A DNA stretch of 64,000 nucleotides from Pilimelia terevasa (GTDB taxonomy: Bacteria > Actinomycetota > Actinomycetes > Mycobacteriales > Micromonosporaceae). Of the stretch, positions 29,101-36,999 are shown in pieces. Below the pieces are notes generated by a model. The model did not search any database. It saw only the letters and a program-made list of their open reading frames with translations, and was not told the origin of the DNA. A program made the position numbers and the translations under genes. Each line of letters starts with the position of its first letter. Within the stretch, counting starts at the first letter, position 1. The DNA is taken from contig NZ_BMQC01000004.1 in assembly GCF_014647915.1 (NCBI RefSeq), positions 62,001-126,000 of the forward strand, read 5' to 3'.

Positions 29101-30054
29101 CGCGCCCACCTCGCCGGGGTCCTGCCGGCGCACCTGGTCCCGGCGGCGCTCGTCGCCCTGGACGCGCTGCCGCTGACGGCCAACGGCAAGGTCGACCGCC
29201 GGGCGCTGCCGGCGCCCCGCTACGCCGACCCGGCCGGCCGGCCGCCGCGGACGCCGCTGGAGCACCTGCTGTGCGCCGCGTTCGCCGACGTCCTGGGCCG
29301 GGAGCGGGTGCACCTGGACGACAACTTCTTCGACCTCGGCGGCCACTCGATGCTGCTGGTCCGGCTGCGGGCCCGGCTCGCCGCGGCCACGGGCGTCGAC
29401 GTCGCGGTGGCCGCGCTGTTCCGGCACCCGTCGCCCGTGGCGCTGGCCGGGCACCTGGGCGACGCCCGGGCGCGGGAGGAGGCGGCGGCGCCCGTCCTGG
29501 CCCTGCGGCCCGGCGGCGACGGGCCGCCGCTGTGGTGCCTGCCCCCGCGCGGCGGCTCCGGCTGGTGCTACGCCGGCCTGCGAGACCTGCTCCCGCCCGG
29601 GTACCCGCTGCTGGCCCTCCAGGACGGCGCCGAGGACGGCGCGGACCTCGCCGCGCGGGCCGCCGCGTTCCGCGACCGGCTGGTCGCGGCGCAGCCCGCC
29701 GGGCCGTACCACCTGCTCGGCTGGTCGCTGGGGGGCCTGCTCGCCCACGAGGTGGCGGCCCTGCTGCGGGCCGACGGCGCGCGGGTCGCGCTGCTGGCCC
29801 TGCTCGACCCGCCCACCCCGGCGCAGGTCGGGCTCCCCGGCGGCGCGGCGGCACCGGCGGCCGCGCTGCTGTTCACGGCCGGCGCCGACGCGCCGGAGGC
29901 CGCCTGGACCCGCTGGTCGGCGCTGCTGCCCGGCGCCGTCCGCCACGACCTGCCGGCCACCCACGACCGGCTGACCGACCCGGAGCCGCTCGCCGCCGTC
30001 GCGGCGGCGGTCGACGCGGCGCTACGATCGCGCGAAAACCTAGGAGAGCAGTGA
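20104..30054 (+). CDS. Three-module siderophore NRPS with terminal thioesterase: C-A-T-C-A-T-C-A-T-TE
   Basis: The 3316-residue partner starts at GTG 20104, immediately after the first synthetase's stop. Approximate layout: C 5-435 (HHALVDG at 143; the PLTPLQEG opening fits a D-accepting C after an E domain), A4 450-940, T4 955-1025, C 1043-1475 (HHVASDG), A5 1481-1980, T5 1995-2065, C 2082-2515 (HHIASDG), A6 2536-3038, T6 3045-3115, TE 3131-3316 with GWSLGG (Ser near 3208). Eye-read codes: A4 D-G-E-D-L-G-L-V-D-K, identical to A2; A5 D-V-W-I-L-G-A-V-N-K, identical to A1; A6 D-A-Q-E-G-G-L-V-D-K. The TE is short and seems to lack most of the lid. It adds residues 4-6 and releases the hexapeptide. 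The stop overlaps the MbtH start by one base. Confidence 0.93.
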   Translation: MAKGLQDVLPLTPLQEGMIFHAEFAGDGVDVYTAQNCLRLTGPVDPDRLAAAGQALVDRHPALRSAFRQARSGRTMAVVPRRARLPWSVQDLRHLDPAAREAAVAARRRRDRETRFDLRTAPLVRMTLLRLADDAAELVFTYHHALVDGWSAPLLLADLVALYGSGGDAAALPPVPPYRDYLAWLARQDRAAALAAWREALADHAGPTLLTGPVPAETAPPVELTRRLAQDRTAALSALARARGVTLNTVVQLAWGLVLARLTGRTDVVFGATVSGRPADLPGVERMVGLFINTVPVRLRFHPAEPVGAVLERLQDAQAALLPHQYVGLAEIGAHELFDTLVVFENYPADAERPAAAGVRFAEVAAADAAHYPLTLGVEPGAALTLELAYRSDLVADAEAAALLDRLEAALAALAAAPERPVGLVDVRTAAERAAAPPAPPARPAPALPAAFAAQVAARPAAVALVTGGRRWTYAELDRYADAVAAALRAAGVRPGDLVALALPRTAMVPAILGTWRAGAAYVPLSVDAPPARLAAVLADARPAVLVVDAAWTAPTDTPQLRLPAPPGPAAPGGSAAGGPAPGTPAARAPHPDDCAYVLYTSGSTGRPKGVVVTHGGLANLFGSHRAHLMDPARAAAGRALRVTHVAAFVFDGSWEPLLWLFDGHELHVPDEETYRDADAVVAHVAADAVDLLDVTPTYLRQLLDSGLLAAPPRLLLVGGEACPPDLWRRLCDADGVSAVDLYGPTEATVDGYGWRGGPGGARHPYPLDGVRVQVRDAALRPVPEGAPGELYLAGAGLARGYLGRPGRTAGAFVADPDGPPGARMYRTGDLARLRGGVLEFLGRADDQVKIRGFRVELGEIEAVLSTHDSVAQVAVVVRADRPGEPRITAYVVGSAPDPATLRAHAAAALPDYMVPAAVLALPALPRTASGKLDRAALPAPEPAAAAGGRAARTAREQVVADLFAAVLDLPAVGVDDDFFALGGHSLLATRLAGRVRAALGVELTLRTLYAHPTAAGLAARLDGRATRRPALAAGDRPARPDLSYAQQRLWFIDRLEGPAPTYNILSAWRLRGEVDVPALAAALGDVVDRHEALRTVLPSADGVAWQEVRPAGTRPPLRVEDAADVPARLAAVAGYRFALDSELPIRAHLLRAADGTAVLAVLVHHVASDGWSSGPFARDLALAYAARRAGGAPRFRPLPVQYADFARWQRALLADGVGEAQAAYWTAALAGLPDELALPADRPRPAVSDGRGAAAPFTVDAALHGQLVALARQTGTGVFMVLQAAVAALLTRLGAGTDIPLGTPTAGRTDAALDDLVGFFVNTLVLRTDTGGDPTFGQLLERVRATDLAAYDHQDLPFERLVELLNPARSPARHPLFQVMVSHLGAGGGPLELAGLEVADEPTGVQTALVDLSFDFAERAGGAGIDAELVYRTELFDAATAADLADRLVRLLAAAVARPAAPLSTLDVLGPDRELVLRDWNDTGYPGGPFTFGARFAERVAENPGGVAVVCEDEELTYAELAGRAGALAAELAARGVRPESVVGLALPRGVDLVVAQVAVLCAGAAYLPLDLDYPADRLAYMLADAAPAVVVTTGAHGAGLPVPDLPVLTLDARGRAAAAPLPTPALSVDAPAYVIYTSGSTGRPKGVVVTHRGVAKLVATQVRRFGIGPHSRVVQFASPSFDVSFWDLCLGLLSGGRLVVVPAWRRVAGPELTDYIGAQGGTFMILPPALLAALPPQCRLPEGATLLAGTERVSPALVARYAARQRMFNAYGPTEATVNSTLGECDPVALAGAGVVPIGVPDPGTRAYVLDGHLRPVPPRVPGELYLAGDGLARGYLGQPATTASRFVADPYGAPGERLYRTGDLVRWTADGRLEFLGRTDDQVKIRGYRIELGEVETALLKCADVRQAAVTVREDRAGDPQLVGYVVAEPGTHLDPAAVRAELAATLPEYLRPLGPVVLDHLPVTGSGKLDRGRLPAPDLAAARRRPPRNPREQALADLYAEVLGLPEVGVDDSFFALGGHSLLATRLVSRVRAVLGVDLPIRGVFDAPTVAGLAGRLAGADPARPPLAPTPRAERPALSAAQQRLWFLDRLHGPGRAYNLPMAWRLDGAVDPDALHAALVDLVDRHEVLRTSYPEHDGAPYQRIGPAQVPFTVRACPAAEVPAAVNALLRHEFALDTGPLFRADLLTVDGGAVLVLAAHHIASDGWSLVPLLRDLETAYAARSAGHAPAFAPLPVQYADFAAWQRRVQGAEDDPGSAVAAQVAYWRAQLADLPDELALPTDRPRPATTSYAGGAAHARLDADLHGALRALAHECGASMFMVAQAAVAALLTRLGAGTDLPLGTPIAGRTDAALDDLVGFFVNTLVLRTDTAGDPSFRDLVGRVRETNLAAYAHQDLPFERLVEILNPPRSLARHPLFQVMVSYEHVPEGTDTVLGLAAAPVEVDVTEAKFDLSFDLTEYPGGTGIAVDLEYSTALYDRRTAEAMLGRLVTVLAAAVAAPDTPIGALELLTPQEGAALARWADRPALAPDEATLPALFAAQVAAHPGAYALSDAADRLTFAELDARSNALAHALIARGVGPETYVAVALPRDLRTIETVLAVHKAGGGYLPLAPDLPAERIAALLGDVSPVLLVADGAFLDAHPALPVPVLRRDDPTATAGLPTRAPTDAERRCPLDPRHPAYVIHTSGSTGRPKGVVVSHGNLVNLFHSHRESLYRPAVARTGRRHLVAGHAWAFSFDASWQPQLWMYDGHEVHVVADDVRRDPALLAAAVRGRGIDFLELTPSQWEQLADEGVVAGDRSAVAAIGFGGEAVSPALWERLRGLADTDSHNLYGPTEGTVDALVAHVADACRPVVGRPVHGARAHVLDARLRPVPPGVPGELYLAGRGLARGYLGQPAATAARFVADPHGAPGDRLYRTGDLARWTADGQLEYLGRADDQVKIRGYRVEPGEVEAALTRHPAVAAATVVVREDRPGDRRLVGYLVPAGGGAEPEELRAHLAGVLPAHLVPAALVALDALPLTANGKVDRRALPAPRYADPAGRPPRTPLEHLLCAAFADVLGRERVHLDDNFFDLGGHSMLLVRLRARLAAATGVDVAVAALFRHPSPVALAGHLGDARAREEAAAPVLALRPGGDGPPLWCLPPRGGSGWCYAGLRDLLPPGYPLLALQDGAEDGADLAARAAAFRDRLVAAQPAGPYHLLGWSLGGLLAHEVAALLRADGARVALLALLDPPTPAQVGLPGGAAAPAAALLFTAGADAPEAAWTRWSALLPGAVRHDLPATHDRLTDPEPLAAVAAAVDAALRSRENLGEQ

Positions 30055-30278
30055 TGACGAACCCCTTCGACGACGCCGAGGGCACCTTCCTCGTCCTGGT
30101 CAACGACGAGAACCAGCACAGCCTGTGGCCGGCGTTCATCGACGTGCCGGCCGGCTGGCGCACCGTCTTCGGCCCGGAGGCCCGCCCGGCCTGCGTCGAG
30201 TACGTCGACACCCACTGGACCGACATGCGCCCGCAGTCGCTCATCGACTTCATGGCAGGACAGACCACTTCGTCCTGA
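30054..30278 (+). CDS. MbtH-family adenylation-domain chaperone
   Basis: A 74-residue protein with the complete MbtH signature: [22 protein letters not shown] and [14 protein letters not shown]. MbtH proteins bind the small subdomain side of NRPS adenylation domains and are needed for their solubility or activity. The ATG shares a base with the NRPS stop (TGATG at 30052-30056), with GGAG upstream, so translation is coupled to the synthetase. It closes the biosynthetic operon; nothing that looks like a tailoring enzyme follows. Confidence 0.96.
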   Translation: MTNPFDDAEGTFLVLVNDENQHSLWPAFIDVPAGWRTVFGPEARPACVEYVDTHWTDMRPQSLIDFMAGQTTSS

Positions 30279-30372
30279 TTGAGCGCCGTCCGACCTTTTC
30301 TTAGGGGTTTTGGCGGGTATCCGGGAGGGGTATGCGGCTGCTGGTTCTCGGCGGTCGGAAGGCGGAGCCATC

Positions 30373-32787
30373 ATGTCCCACCTGGATCCGCAACTGCTCG
30401 CCCAGCCCGCGCGGCTGGCGGCCGTCGACCGCACCCGCCGGGTGCTCGCCGGCATGGCGCTGCCGCTGGACGGGGTCGCGCGGCTCGCCGCGCGCCTGGT
30501 CGGTACGCCCATGGGCGCCATCTGCCTCGTCAGCAGCGACGAGGACCTGCTCGTGGGCGCGTACGGGGTGCCCCATGCCTTCCTGCGCGACCGGCACCTG
30601 CCGCTGGAGTACTCCATCGGCAAGTACGTCGTCAGCGGCGGGGACGTCGTCAGCGCCGTCGAGGACCTGCGCGAGGACCCGGAGCTGCGCGCCCACGCCC
30701 TGGTCAACCAGCTCGGCCTGCGCTCCTTCCTCGGCACCCCGCTCACCGACGCCTCCGGCGCGCCCGTCGGCTCGCTCGTCGTCCTGGACCGCGTCCCCCG
30801 CCGCTGGACGAACGAGGACATCGCCACCGTCCTGGAGATCGCCGAGGTGCTCGCCCCGGCCGGCCCGGTCGGCCGCGGCCACCGCGGCCTGCCCGACGTC
30901 GAGCTGGGGCCGCTGCTGGAGTCCACACTGGAGGCGTTCGTGGCCGCCGACGTCGACGGCGCGGTCGTCGGCTGGAACGTCGCCGCCGAGGGCATGTTCG
31001 GCTGGCCGGTCGGCGAGGCACTCGGCCGCCGCTTCGCCGACCTGTTCCGGCCGCAGGCCGGCGGCGCCCCGCTCTGGCCGCCGGCCCCGGACGAGCCCGC
31101 GCCGGGCGGCGGCGAGCCGCGGCGGGTCACCGGGTACGGGCGGCACCGCGACGGGCACGAGTTCCCCGTCGAGGCGTTCCTGACCCGGATCCCGTCCCGG
31201 TCCGGCCCGCTGCTGTGCGGGTTCCTGCTCGACGTCAGCGAGCAGGCCACCCTGCGGCGCGACGCGGTCCGTCGCGGCCGGCTGCTGGAGACACTGCTGG
31301 ACAGCCTGCTCACCGGCGTCGCGGCCTGCAACCCCGACGGGCAGATCGTCGTGGCGAACCGGGCGCTGCGCGACTGGTACGGCCTGCCCGACGGGTGGGA
31401 GCCGTTCCCGCTGCTGGACGCCTCGCGCACGATCCGCGACCTCGACGGCCGGCTGCTCGACCCGGAGGAGGTCCCGCTGATCCGGGCCTGGCGCGGGGAG
31501 ACGGTGCGCGACGAGTGCATCCTGGTGCCCGCGCTCGACGGTACGGACGTGCGCGCCTTCCGGGTCAACGCCCACCCGATGACCGACCCCGAGGGGCGGT
31601 CGCTGGGGGCCGTCGCGGCCCTGCACGACATCACCGCGCAACTGCGGGACGAGCGGTTCCGCGACGGCCACCTGGAGGTCGTCCGGGCGCTGGCCTTCGC
31701 CGCCGACCTGCCCGAGGCGCTCACCGCCACCCTGGCCACCCTCTGCGACCTGCTCGGCGGCAGCGGCGGCGAGGCGTGGCTGAGCGACGAGGTGACCGAC
31801 ACCCTCCAGCCCGCCGCCCGCTGGCCGCAGGACGGGTGGGAGTGCGCGTACTGCGGCGACCTCGCCGGGCGCTGCGTGCGGGAGAGCGCCTCCCTGCGCG
31901 ACGTGGACCCCGACAGCCGGGTGCCGTGCCTGGCCCTGCCGGTGCGGGCGGGCTCGGCGGTCCTGGGCGCGCTCGTGCTGTGCGCGCCCGACGGGGTGGT
32001 AGACGACGTGGGCGTGGCGTTCGCCGAGGCGGTGGTCGACCAGCTCGCCGCGTACCTGAGCCGGCGCCGCGCCGCCGAGCTGCGCACGGAGCTGGGCCGC
32101 AGCAAGGACGACTTCGTCGCCCTGGTCGGCCACGAGATGCGCACCCCGCTGACCTCGATCGGCTCCTACGCCGAGCTGCTGCTGGGCGGCGCCGCGCACT
32201 GGAGCGACGACGAGCGGCAGATGCTGGAGGCGATCGCCCGCAACACCGCGGGGCTGCGCGCCATTGTGGAGGACCTGCTCGACCTGGCCGCGATCGAGTC
32301 CGGCCACGCCGACATCCGGGAGGACGCCGTGGACCTGGCGGGCGTGGCCCGCGCGGAGCTGGCGGCGCTGGCGGCGGTGGCCGAGGGCAACGGGGTGGCC
32401 CTGGACGACGGGCTGCCCGCGGCGCTGCCGCTGCGCGGCGACCGGGACCGGCTGCGCCTGCTGGCCGCCAACCTGCTGTCCAACGCGGTCAAGTACAGCC
32501 CGGACGGCGGCCACGTCGAGGTGTCCGGCCGGACGGAGGGCGACATCGTCGAGTTCAGCGTGATCGACGGCGGGGTGGGCATCCCGCCGGCCGAGCGGGA
32601 CCGGCTGTTCCGCCGCTTCTTCCGCGCCTCCAATGCGCGCGACCGCGGCATCGCCGGGACCGGCCTCGGCCTGTCCATCAGCCGGGCGATCGTGGAGGCC
32701 CACGGCGGGACGCTGACCCTGACCGACCGCGGCCCGGCCGGCCACGGGACGATCGCGACCGTGCGGCTGCCGCGCCGCACGCCCTGA
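30373..32787 (+). CDS. Orphan multi-sensor histidine kinase (GAF-PAS-PAS-GAF-HisKA-HATPase)
   Basis: An 804-residue cytoplasmic kinase read from ATG 30373, preceded by GGCGGAG. An upstream in-frame GTG at 30310 lacks a good ribosome-binding site. Order of domains: GAF ~20-160, PAS ~172-290, PAS ~295-415, GAF ~430-565, HisKA ~577-640 with His587 in HEMRTPL, and HATPase ~685-800 with NLLSNAVKYS and GTGLGLS motifs. No membrane segments are evident, so it should sense a soluble or intracellular signal. The second GAF region carries Cys residues (ECAYCGDLAGRCVRE) that could bind a cofactor or sense redox state; this is speculative. No response regulator is adjacent. It converges on the exporter gene with only 4 bp between stops. 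Confidence 0.9.
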   Translation: MSHLDPQLLAQPARLAAVDRTRRVLAGMALPLDGVARLAARLVGTPMGAICLVSSDEDLLVGAYGVPHAFLRDRHLPLEYSIGKYVVSGGDVVSAVEDLREDPELRAHALVNQLGLRSFLGTPLTDASGAPVGSLVVLDRVPRRWTNEDIATVLEIAEVLAPAGPVGRGHRGLPDVELGPLLESTLEAFVAADVDGAVVGWNVAAEGMFGWPVGEALGRRFADLFRPQAGGAPLWPPAPDEPAPGGGEPRRVTGYGRHRDGHEFPVEAFLTRIPSRSGPLLCGFLLDVSEQATLRRDAVRRGRLLETLLDSLLTGVAACNPDGQIVVANRALRDWYGLPDGWEPFPLLDASRTIRDLDGRLLDPEEVPLIRAWRGETVRDECILVPALDGTDVRAFRVNAHPMTDPEGRSLGAVAALHDITAQLRDERFRDGHLEVVRALAFAADLPEALTATLATLCDLLGGSGGEAWLSDEVTDTLQPAARWPQDGWECAYCGDLAGRCVRESASLRDVDPDSRVPCLALPVRAGSAVLGALVLCAPDGVVDDVGVAFAEAVVDQLAAYLSRRRAAELRTELGRSKDDFVALVGHEMRTPLTSIGSYAELLLGGAAHWSDDERQMLEAIARNTAGLRAIVEDLLDLAAIESGHADIREDAVDLAGVARAELAALAAVAEGNGVALDDGLPAALPLRGDRDRLRLLAANLLSNAVKYSPDGGHVEVSGRTEGDIVEFSVIDGGVGIPPAERDRLFRRFFRASNARDRGIAGTGLGLSISRAIVEAHGGTLTLTDRGPAGHGTIATVRLPRRTP

Positions 32788-32791
32788 CCGG

Positions 32792-34600
32792 TCAGCGGTC
32801 GTAGCCGGGGCTGAACGTGCGGCGCTGGCCGGACCAGACCCGCCACAGGGCCGCGTACCGGCCGCCGGCGGCGAGCAGGTCGTCGTGCGTGCCGGACTCC
32901 ACGATCCGCCCGGCGTCCAGCACGACCACCCGGTCCGCGGCCGCGGCCTGGCTGAGCCGGTGCGCGACGACGACCGCGGTACGGCCGGCCAGGACCTTGT
33001 CCGCCGCGTTCTCCAGCAGCCGCGCCCCCGCGCTGCCGGCCTCGGCCGTCGCCTCGTCGAGGACGGCGACGGGCGGGTCGGCCAGCGCCAGCCGGGCGAG
33101 CGCGAGCTGCTGGGCCTGCGCGGCGGTCAGCGCGTGCCCGCCCTCGCCGACCACGGTGTCCAGGCCCTCGGGCAGCGCCCGCGCCCAGGGCAGCGCCCCG
33201 ACCTGCGCCAGCGCCGCGACGATCTCGTCGGGGTCGGCGTCGGGGCGGGCCAGGCGCAGGTCGTCGGCCAGCGTGCCGGCGAACACGTGCACCTCCTGGG
33301 TGACCAGGACGACCGCCCGGCCCGGGTCCGCGGCCGGGTCCACCCCGCCGACCCGGACGGCGCCCGCGCTCGGCGGGTGGACACCCGCGATCAGCTTGGC
33401 CAGCGTGCTCTTGCCCGCGCCGCTGGCGCCGACCAGCGCCACTTTCTCCCCGGCGGCGACCTCCAGGTCGATCCCGCGCAGCACGGCGCGCCCCGGCAGG
33501 TAGGCGTAGCCGACCCCGGCGACCGAGACCGCGCCGCCCCGGGCGGCGGCCGCGGCGGTGCCGGGGCCGCGGGCGGGAAGCTGGGCCACGCCGACGAGGC
33601 GGGCGAGGCTGGCGGCCGCGGCCTGCGCGTCGTCGGCGAGGCCGAGGGCGGCGTTGATCGGGTTGAACAGGTTGTGGAAGTACAGCGCCGCGGCGGTCGC
33701 CGTGCCCAGGCTCACCGCACCGGCGCCCACCAGCCAGTACCCGGTGACCAGGACGGCGGCGAGCCCGACGAACTCGGCCAGGTTCAGCCGGGACCAGAAG
33801 CGGGTCTGGAGCCGCACCGCCCGCAGCGCGAGCTGGACGGCGGCCGAGGAGCGCGCGTCCACCTTGGCCAGGTGCCGGTCGTGCAGCCGGAACGCCCGGA
33901 CCGTCACCGCGCCGCCGACGGTGTCCAGCAACTGGTGCTGGCGCGCGCCCGCGGCCACCCGCTGCCGGGCGTACAGCGGGACGGCCCGCCCGGTGTACCA
34001 CCGCACGGTCTGGACCTGCACCGGCGCCGCCAGCAGGGCCGCGACGAGGAACCGCCAGTCCAGCACCCCGAGCCCGACCAGTGTGAGGCCGATCGTCAGC
34101 GCCGCCCGGGCGAGCTGCGGCAGCGCCTCGCGGACCGCCTCGGCGACGACCCGCACGTCGGTGGTGACCCGGGCGGTGAGGTCGCCGGAGCCGGCCCGTT
34201 CGAGCTGCCCGGTCGGCAGGTGCAGGGCCCGGGCGATGAACTCCTCACGCAGCCCCGCGAGCATGGTCTCGCCCAGCCGGGCCACCAGGCTGAGGCCGTA
34301 CGCCGACAGCAGCCCCTGGCCGAGGGCGATCCCGGCGAGGGCGAGGACGAGCGCCGTGAGCCGGCCCTGCGGCCCGCCCGTGGTGACCAGGTCGACGATG
34401 GCGCCCAGCGCGGGCGCCGCGAGCAGGGCCACCCCGGTACCGACTAGCAGGACGGCGAAGCCGCCCAGGGCCAGGCCGCGGTGCGGGCGCAGCAGCCGGC
34501 GCAGGTGCCGGACGGTGTCCCGGCCGCCCGCGGTGGGCAGCAGCGCGGGCGTGGGAGGAGGTCCCGCGGCGGGCGGCGGGGGAGTCGCGTCGGGCGTCAT
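32792..34600 (-). CDS. ABC exporter-fold half-transporter with intact Walker motifs and degenerate signature
   Basis: A 602-residue TMD-NBD fusion starting at ATG 34600, overlapping the upstream partner's stop by 4 bp (ATGA). About six membrane helices precede the nucleotide-binding domain. Walker A (GASGAGKST) and Walker B with catalytic Glu (VAVLDEATAE) are intact, but the ABC signature is LTAAQ instead of LSGGQ. Its partner shows the opposite pattern, so the two should form one heterodimer with a single active ATP site. The pair is read from an iron box and recalls IrtA/IrtB of mycobacteria, exporter-fold proteins that import ferric siderophore. Export of the siderophore is the alternative. 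Confidence 0.9.
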   Translation of the reverse strand: MTPDATPPPPAAGPPPTPALLPTAGGRDTVRHLRRLLRPHRGLALGGFAVLLVGTGVALLAAPALGAIVDLVTTGGPQGRLTALVLALAGIALGQGLLSAYGLSLVARLGETMLAGLREEFIARALHLPTGQLERAGSGDLTARVTTDVRVVAEAVREALPQLARAALTIGLTLVGLGVLDWRFLVAALLAAPVQVQTVRWYTGRAVPLYARQRVAAGARQHQLLDTVGGAVTVRAFRLHDRHLAKVDARSSAAVQLALRAVRLQTRFWSRLNLAEFVGLAAVLVTGYWLVGAGAVSLGTATAAALYFHNLFNPINAALGLADDAQAAAASLARLVGVAQLPARGPGTAAAAARGGAVSVAGVGYAYLPGRAVLRGIDLEVAAGEKVALVGASGAGKSTLAKLIAGVHPPSAGAVRVGGVDPAADPGRAVVLVTQEVHVFAGTLADDLRLARPDADPDEIVAALAQVGALPWARALPEGLDTVVGEGGHALTAAQAQQLALARLALADPPVAVLDEATAEAGSAGARLLENAADKVLAGRTAVVVAHRLSQAAAADRVVVLDAGRIVESGTHDDLLAAGGRYAALWRVWSGQRRTFSPGYDR

Positions 34601-36288
34601 GAGAAGACCAGCGTCAGGTAGTCGGGGCGGCGGGCGACGAGCGCGGCGTGGGTGCCGGAGTCCACGGCGACCCCGTCGGCGACGAGGACGACCCGGTCGG
34701 CGGCGGCCAGCAGCGCGGGGCTGGTGGCCACGAGCACGGTCGTGCGGCCGGCGCGGACCGACCGCAGCCCGTCGGCGATCCGGCTCTCGGTCACGGTGTC
34801 CACGGCGGTCGTGGGGTCGTGCAGGACCAGCACCGGCGGGGCGGCGGCCAGGGCCCGGGCCAGCGCCACCCGCTGGCGCTGGCCGCCCGACAGCGACCGG
34901 CCCCGCTCGGCGAGGACCGTCGCCGCGCCCTCGGGCAGGTGGGCGCGGATGTCGTCGACCCCGGCGGCGCGGACGGCCCGGTCCACGGCGTCGGGGTCGG
35001 CCCCGGCGCCCGCGATGTTGGCGGTCAGGCTCTCCTCGAACAGGGCGGCGTCGTGCGCGGCCACCAGCAGGTGGCGCCGGGTGGCCACCGGGTCCAGGGT
35101 GTCCAGCGGCGCCCCGTCCAGCAGGACCGTGCCCGCGTCCGGGTCCCGCTCGCGGGCCAGGCAGGCCAGCAGCGCGCTCGCGCAGGCGGGGTCGGCGGTG
35201 GCCACGGCCACGCACTCGCCGGGCGCCACGTCGAGGTCCAGGCCGCGCAGCGGGCCGGCGGCCAGGCCGCGGACGCGCAGCGCCCCGCCGGCCGCCGCGG
35301 GCGCGGCGGCGCCGGTGACGGCGGCCGGGCTGGCCAGCAGCGCGGCGACCCGGCCGGCCGAGGCCCGGGCCTGGGCGAACGCCGCCGCGAACCAGCTGAA
35401 CATCGACAGCGGACCCAGCAGGTACTGGGCGAGCCCGACCGCGGTGACGAGCTGCCCGACGGTGATGTCCCCGGCCAGCGCGAGGCGGCCGCCGACGAGC
35501 GCGACCGCCGCGAGCAGCAGGCCGGTGACGGCGAACATGGTGCCCTCCTGCCCGGCCTGGGCGCGGGCGGCGTGCAGGGTGGCGGCCAGCGACTGGCGGC
35601 TGGTCCGCCGGTACCGGGCCACGGCGGCCGGCTCGGCGCGCAGTCCCTTGAGGACGCGCAGCCCGGCGACCAGGTCGGCGGCCACGCCGGAGGCGTGCGC
35701 GGCGCGGTCCTGCTGGGCCTCGCTGCGGCGCTCCAGCGGGCGGCTGAGCAGGTACGCCAGGTACAGCAGCGGGGGAGCGGCCAGCAGCACCAGCAGGCCC
35801 AGCGGCACCGAGGCGCGCAGCAGCGCGAACCCGCCGACGAGCAGCCCGACGACCGCGGCGAGGGTGAACGGCAGCACCCGGTGGATGTCACCCACCCGCT
35901 CGGCGTCGTCGGTGGCGATGTTGACGGTCTCGCCGGCCAGCCGCCCCCGCTCGGCGCCGCCGTGCGGGGCGATCACCCGGCCGGCGACGGCGAGCCGGAT
36001 CTCGTGGGCCGTCAGCTCGGCGGCCCGCTCGGCGAACCGCGCGCCGAACCGGTAGCTGAGCGAGAAGGTGGCGAACAGCGCCGCCAGGACCGCCACCCAG
36101 GTGCCGAGGGCGCCCAGGTCGTGCGGGCGCACGGCGCGGTCGATGAGCTGTCCGACGACCACGGGCACCGCCGCCTCGCCCGCCTGGTGCGCGGCGACCA
36201 GGAGCGCGCCGAGGCCGAGCCGGCGCCGGTGGCGGGAGACCGCGCCGCGCAGGACCGACCCTCCGGTGGGCGGTGGGGGCACGGGCAC
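34597..36288 (-). CDS. ABC exporter-fold half-transporter with degenerate ATP site
   Basis: A 563-residue TMD-NBD protein starting at GTG 36288 with GGAGG five bases upstream. The signature motif [14 protein letters not shown] is intact. The Walker A position reads VATADPACASALL and lacks the Gly-Lys-Ser/Thr. Walker B reads PVLVLHDPTT, with His and Asp where Asp and catalytic Glu are expected. This subunit should therefore bind ATP poorly and act as the degenerate half of a heterodimer. It is the first gene after an iron box at 36304-36322, linking the pair to siderophore traffic. The transport direction cannot be read from the sequence. Confidence 0.88.
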   Translation of the reverse strand: MPVPPPPTGGSVLRGAVSRHRRRLGLGALLVAAHQAGEAAVPVVVGQLIDRAVRPHDLGALGTWVAVLAALFATFSLSYRFGARFAERAAELTAHEIRLAVAGRVIAPHGGAERGRLAGETVNIATDDAERVGDIHRVLPFTLAAVVGLLVGGFALLRASVPLGLLVLLAAPPLLYLAYLLSRPLERRSEAQQDRAAHASGVAADLVAGLRVLKGLRAEPAAVARYRRTSRQSLAATLHAARAQAGQEGTMFAVTGLLLAAVALVGGRLALAGDITVGQLVTAVGLAQYLLGPLSMFSWFAAAFAQARASAGRVAALLASPAAVTGAAAPAAAGGALRVRGLAAGPLRGLDLDVAPGECVAVATADPACASALLACLARERDPDAGTVLLDGAPLDTLDPVATRRHLLVAAHDAALFEESLTANIAGAGADPDAVDRAVRAAGVDDIRAHLPEGAATVLAERGRSLSGGQRQRVALARALAAAPPVLVLHDPTTAVDTVTESRIADGLRSVRAGRTTVLVATSPALLAAADRVVLVADGVAVDSGTHAALVARRPDYLTLVFS

Positions 36289-36303
36289 CTCCGGGCCGGG
36301 CGA

Positions 36304-36322
36304 GTGAGGAAGGCTAGCCTAA
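36304..36322 (-). promoter_or_regulatory. DtxR/IdeR-type iron box controlling the ABC pair
   Basis: The 19-mer GTGAGGAAGGCTAGCCTAA matches the iron-box consensus at 13 of 19 positions, with the core AGGCTAGCCTAA strongly conserved. It lies 15 bp upstream of the ABC gene start and overlaps the last codons of the upstream lipoprotein gene. It shares its central AAGGCTAGCCT with the NRPS box. Confidence 0.72.
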
Positions 36323-36970
36323 CTTGCGGGCCGGCGCGGTCAGCCGCGGGTCGGGAGCGCCCGCGCCGACCCGGTCCGGTCCGGCGCCGGGCCGGTCGTG
36401 AGCGGCCGTTTCGTGCCGGTACGCCGGGCCGGCCGGACTGATGGTGTTCCCCGGCAGGCAGCGCGGCGCGACCCCGTCGACGCTGCCTGCCGCCTCGACG
36501 CCGAGCCGGCGCCCGGGGCCCGCCGCCCGCGGCGGGTCGAACACGACCGAGTACCACACGTCGGCGCCGCGGATCCGCTTGACGGCGCAGAGCACCTGCG
36601 CGGCGCCCCGGGCGGCGTCGCGCGCCGGTACCCCGGCGCCGGTGGTGTGCCGCACCGCCCAGCCGTCCCCGAGCGCGGCGGCGGTGGCGCCGCGCACCAC
36701 GTCCGCCGCGGCGCCGACCAGCCGGTACCCCCGCTGGGCGTACGCGTAGTGGGCGCTCTCGGTCTCGCAGCCGCCGCCGCGGTCCACCGGGGACGCCAGC
36801 GCGGCCGGCAGCCGCAGCACGGCCAGCCGGTCGAGCGCCGCCGCCAGCCGCGCGTTGGCGCCGCTGCACCCGACGCCGAGGACCCGGCAGCCGGCGACCG
36901 GCGCCGAGGCCGCCAGCGCGAGCATCGCCGTACCGAGGGCCAGGGCGCCCCGCCTGCCTGTCCACACCAT
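36314..36970 (-). CDS. Small secreted lipoprotein of unknown function
   Basis: The 218-residue product starts at ATG 36970. Residues 1-27 form a lipoprotein signal peptide (RR, Leu/Ala core, VAGC lipobox with Cys28). The mature part has several Cys residues and phrases such as CETESAHYAYAQRGYRLVG and DVWYSVVFDPPRAAG, and ends in a low-complexity Pro/Arg/Ala tail. I do not recognise the family. The gene lies 29 bp downstream of the LuxR-type regulator on the same strand, and its stop codon falls inside the iron box of the following ABC genes. The frame was preferred over an overlapping one (36340-36978) because of the clear signal peptide. Confidence 0.6.
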   Translation of the reverse strand: MVWTGRRGALALGTAMLALAASAPVAGCRVLGVGCSGANARLAAALDRLAVLRLPAALASPVDRGGGCETESAHYAYAQRGYRLVGAAADVVRGATAAALGDGWAVRHTTGAGVPARDAARGAAQVLCAVKRIRGADVWYSVVFDPPRAAGPGRRLGVEAAGSVDGVAPRCLPGNTISPAGPAYRHETAAHDRPGAGPDRVGAGAPDPRLTAPARKLG

Positions 36971-36999
36971 CCGGTCACCGTACCGAACCTTCCGGCGGT

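Noticed and set aside
32780-32800. A terminator between the histidine kinase and the ABC gene
   Set aside because: Only four bases separate the stops and no hairpin can be drawn outside the coding regions.
36340-36978. Alternative 212-codon minus-strand frame overlapping the small lipoprotein gene
   Set aside because: The chosen frame has a clear signal peptide and lipobox; this one is basic low-complexity sequence.
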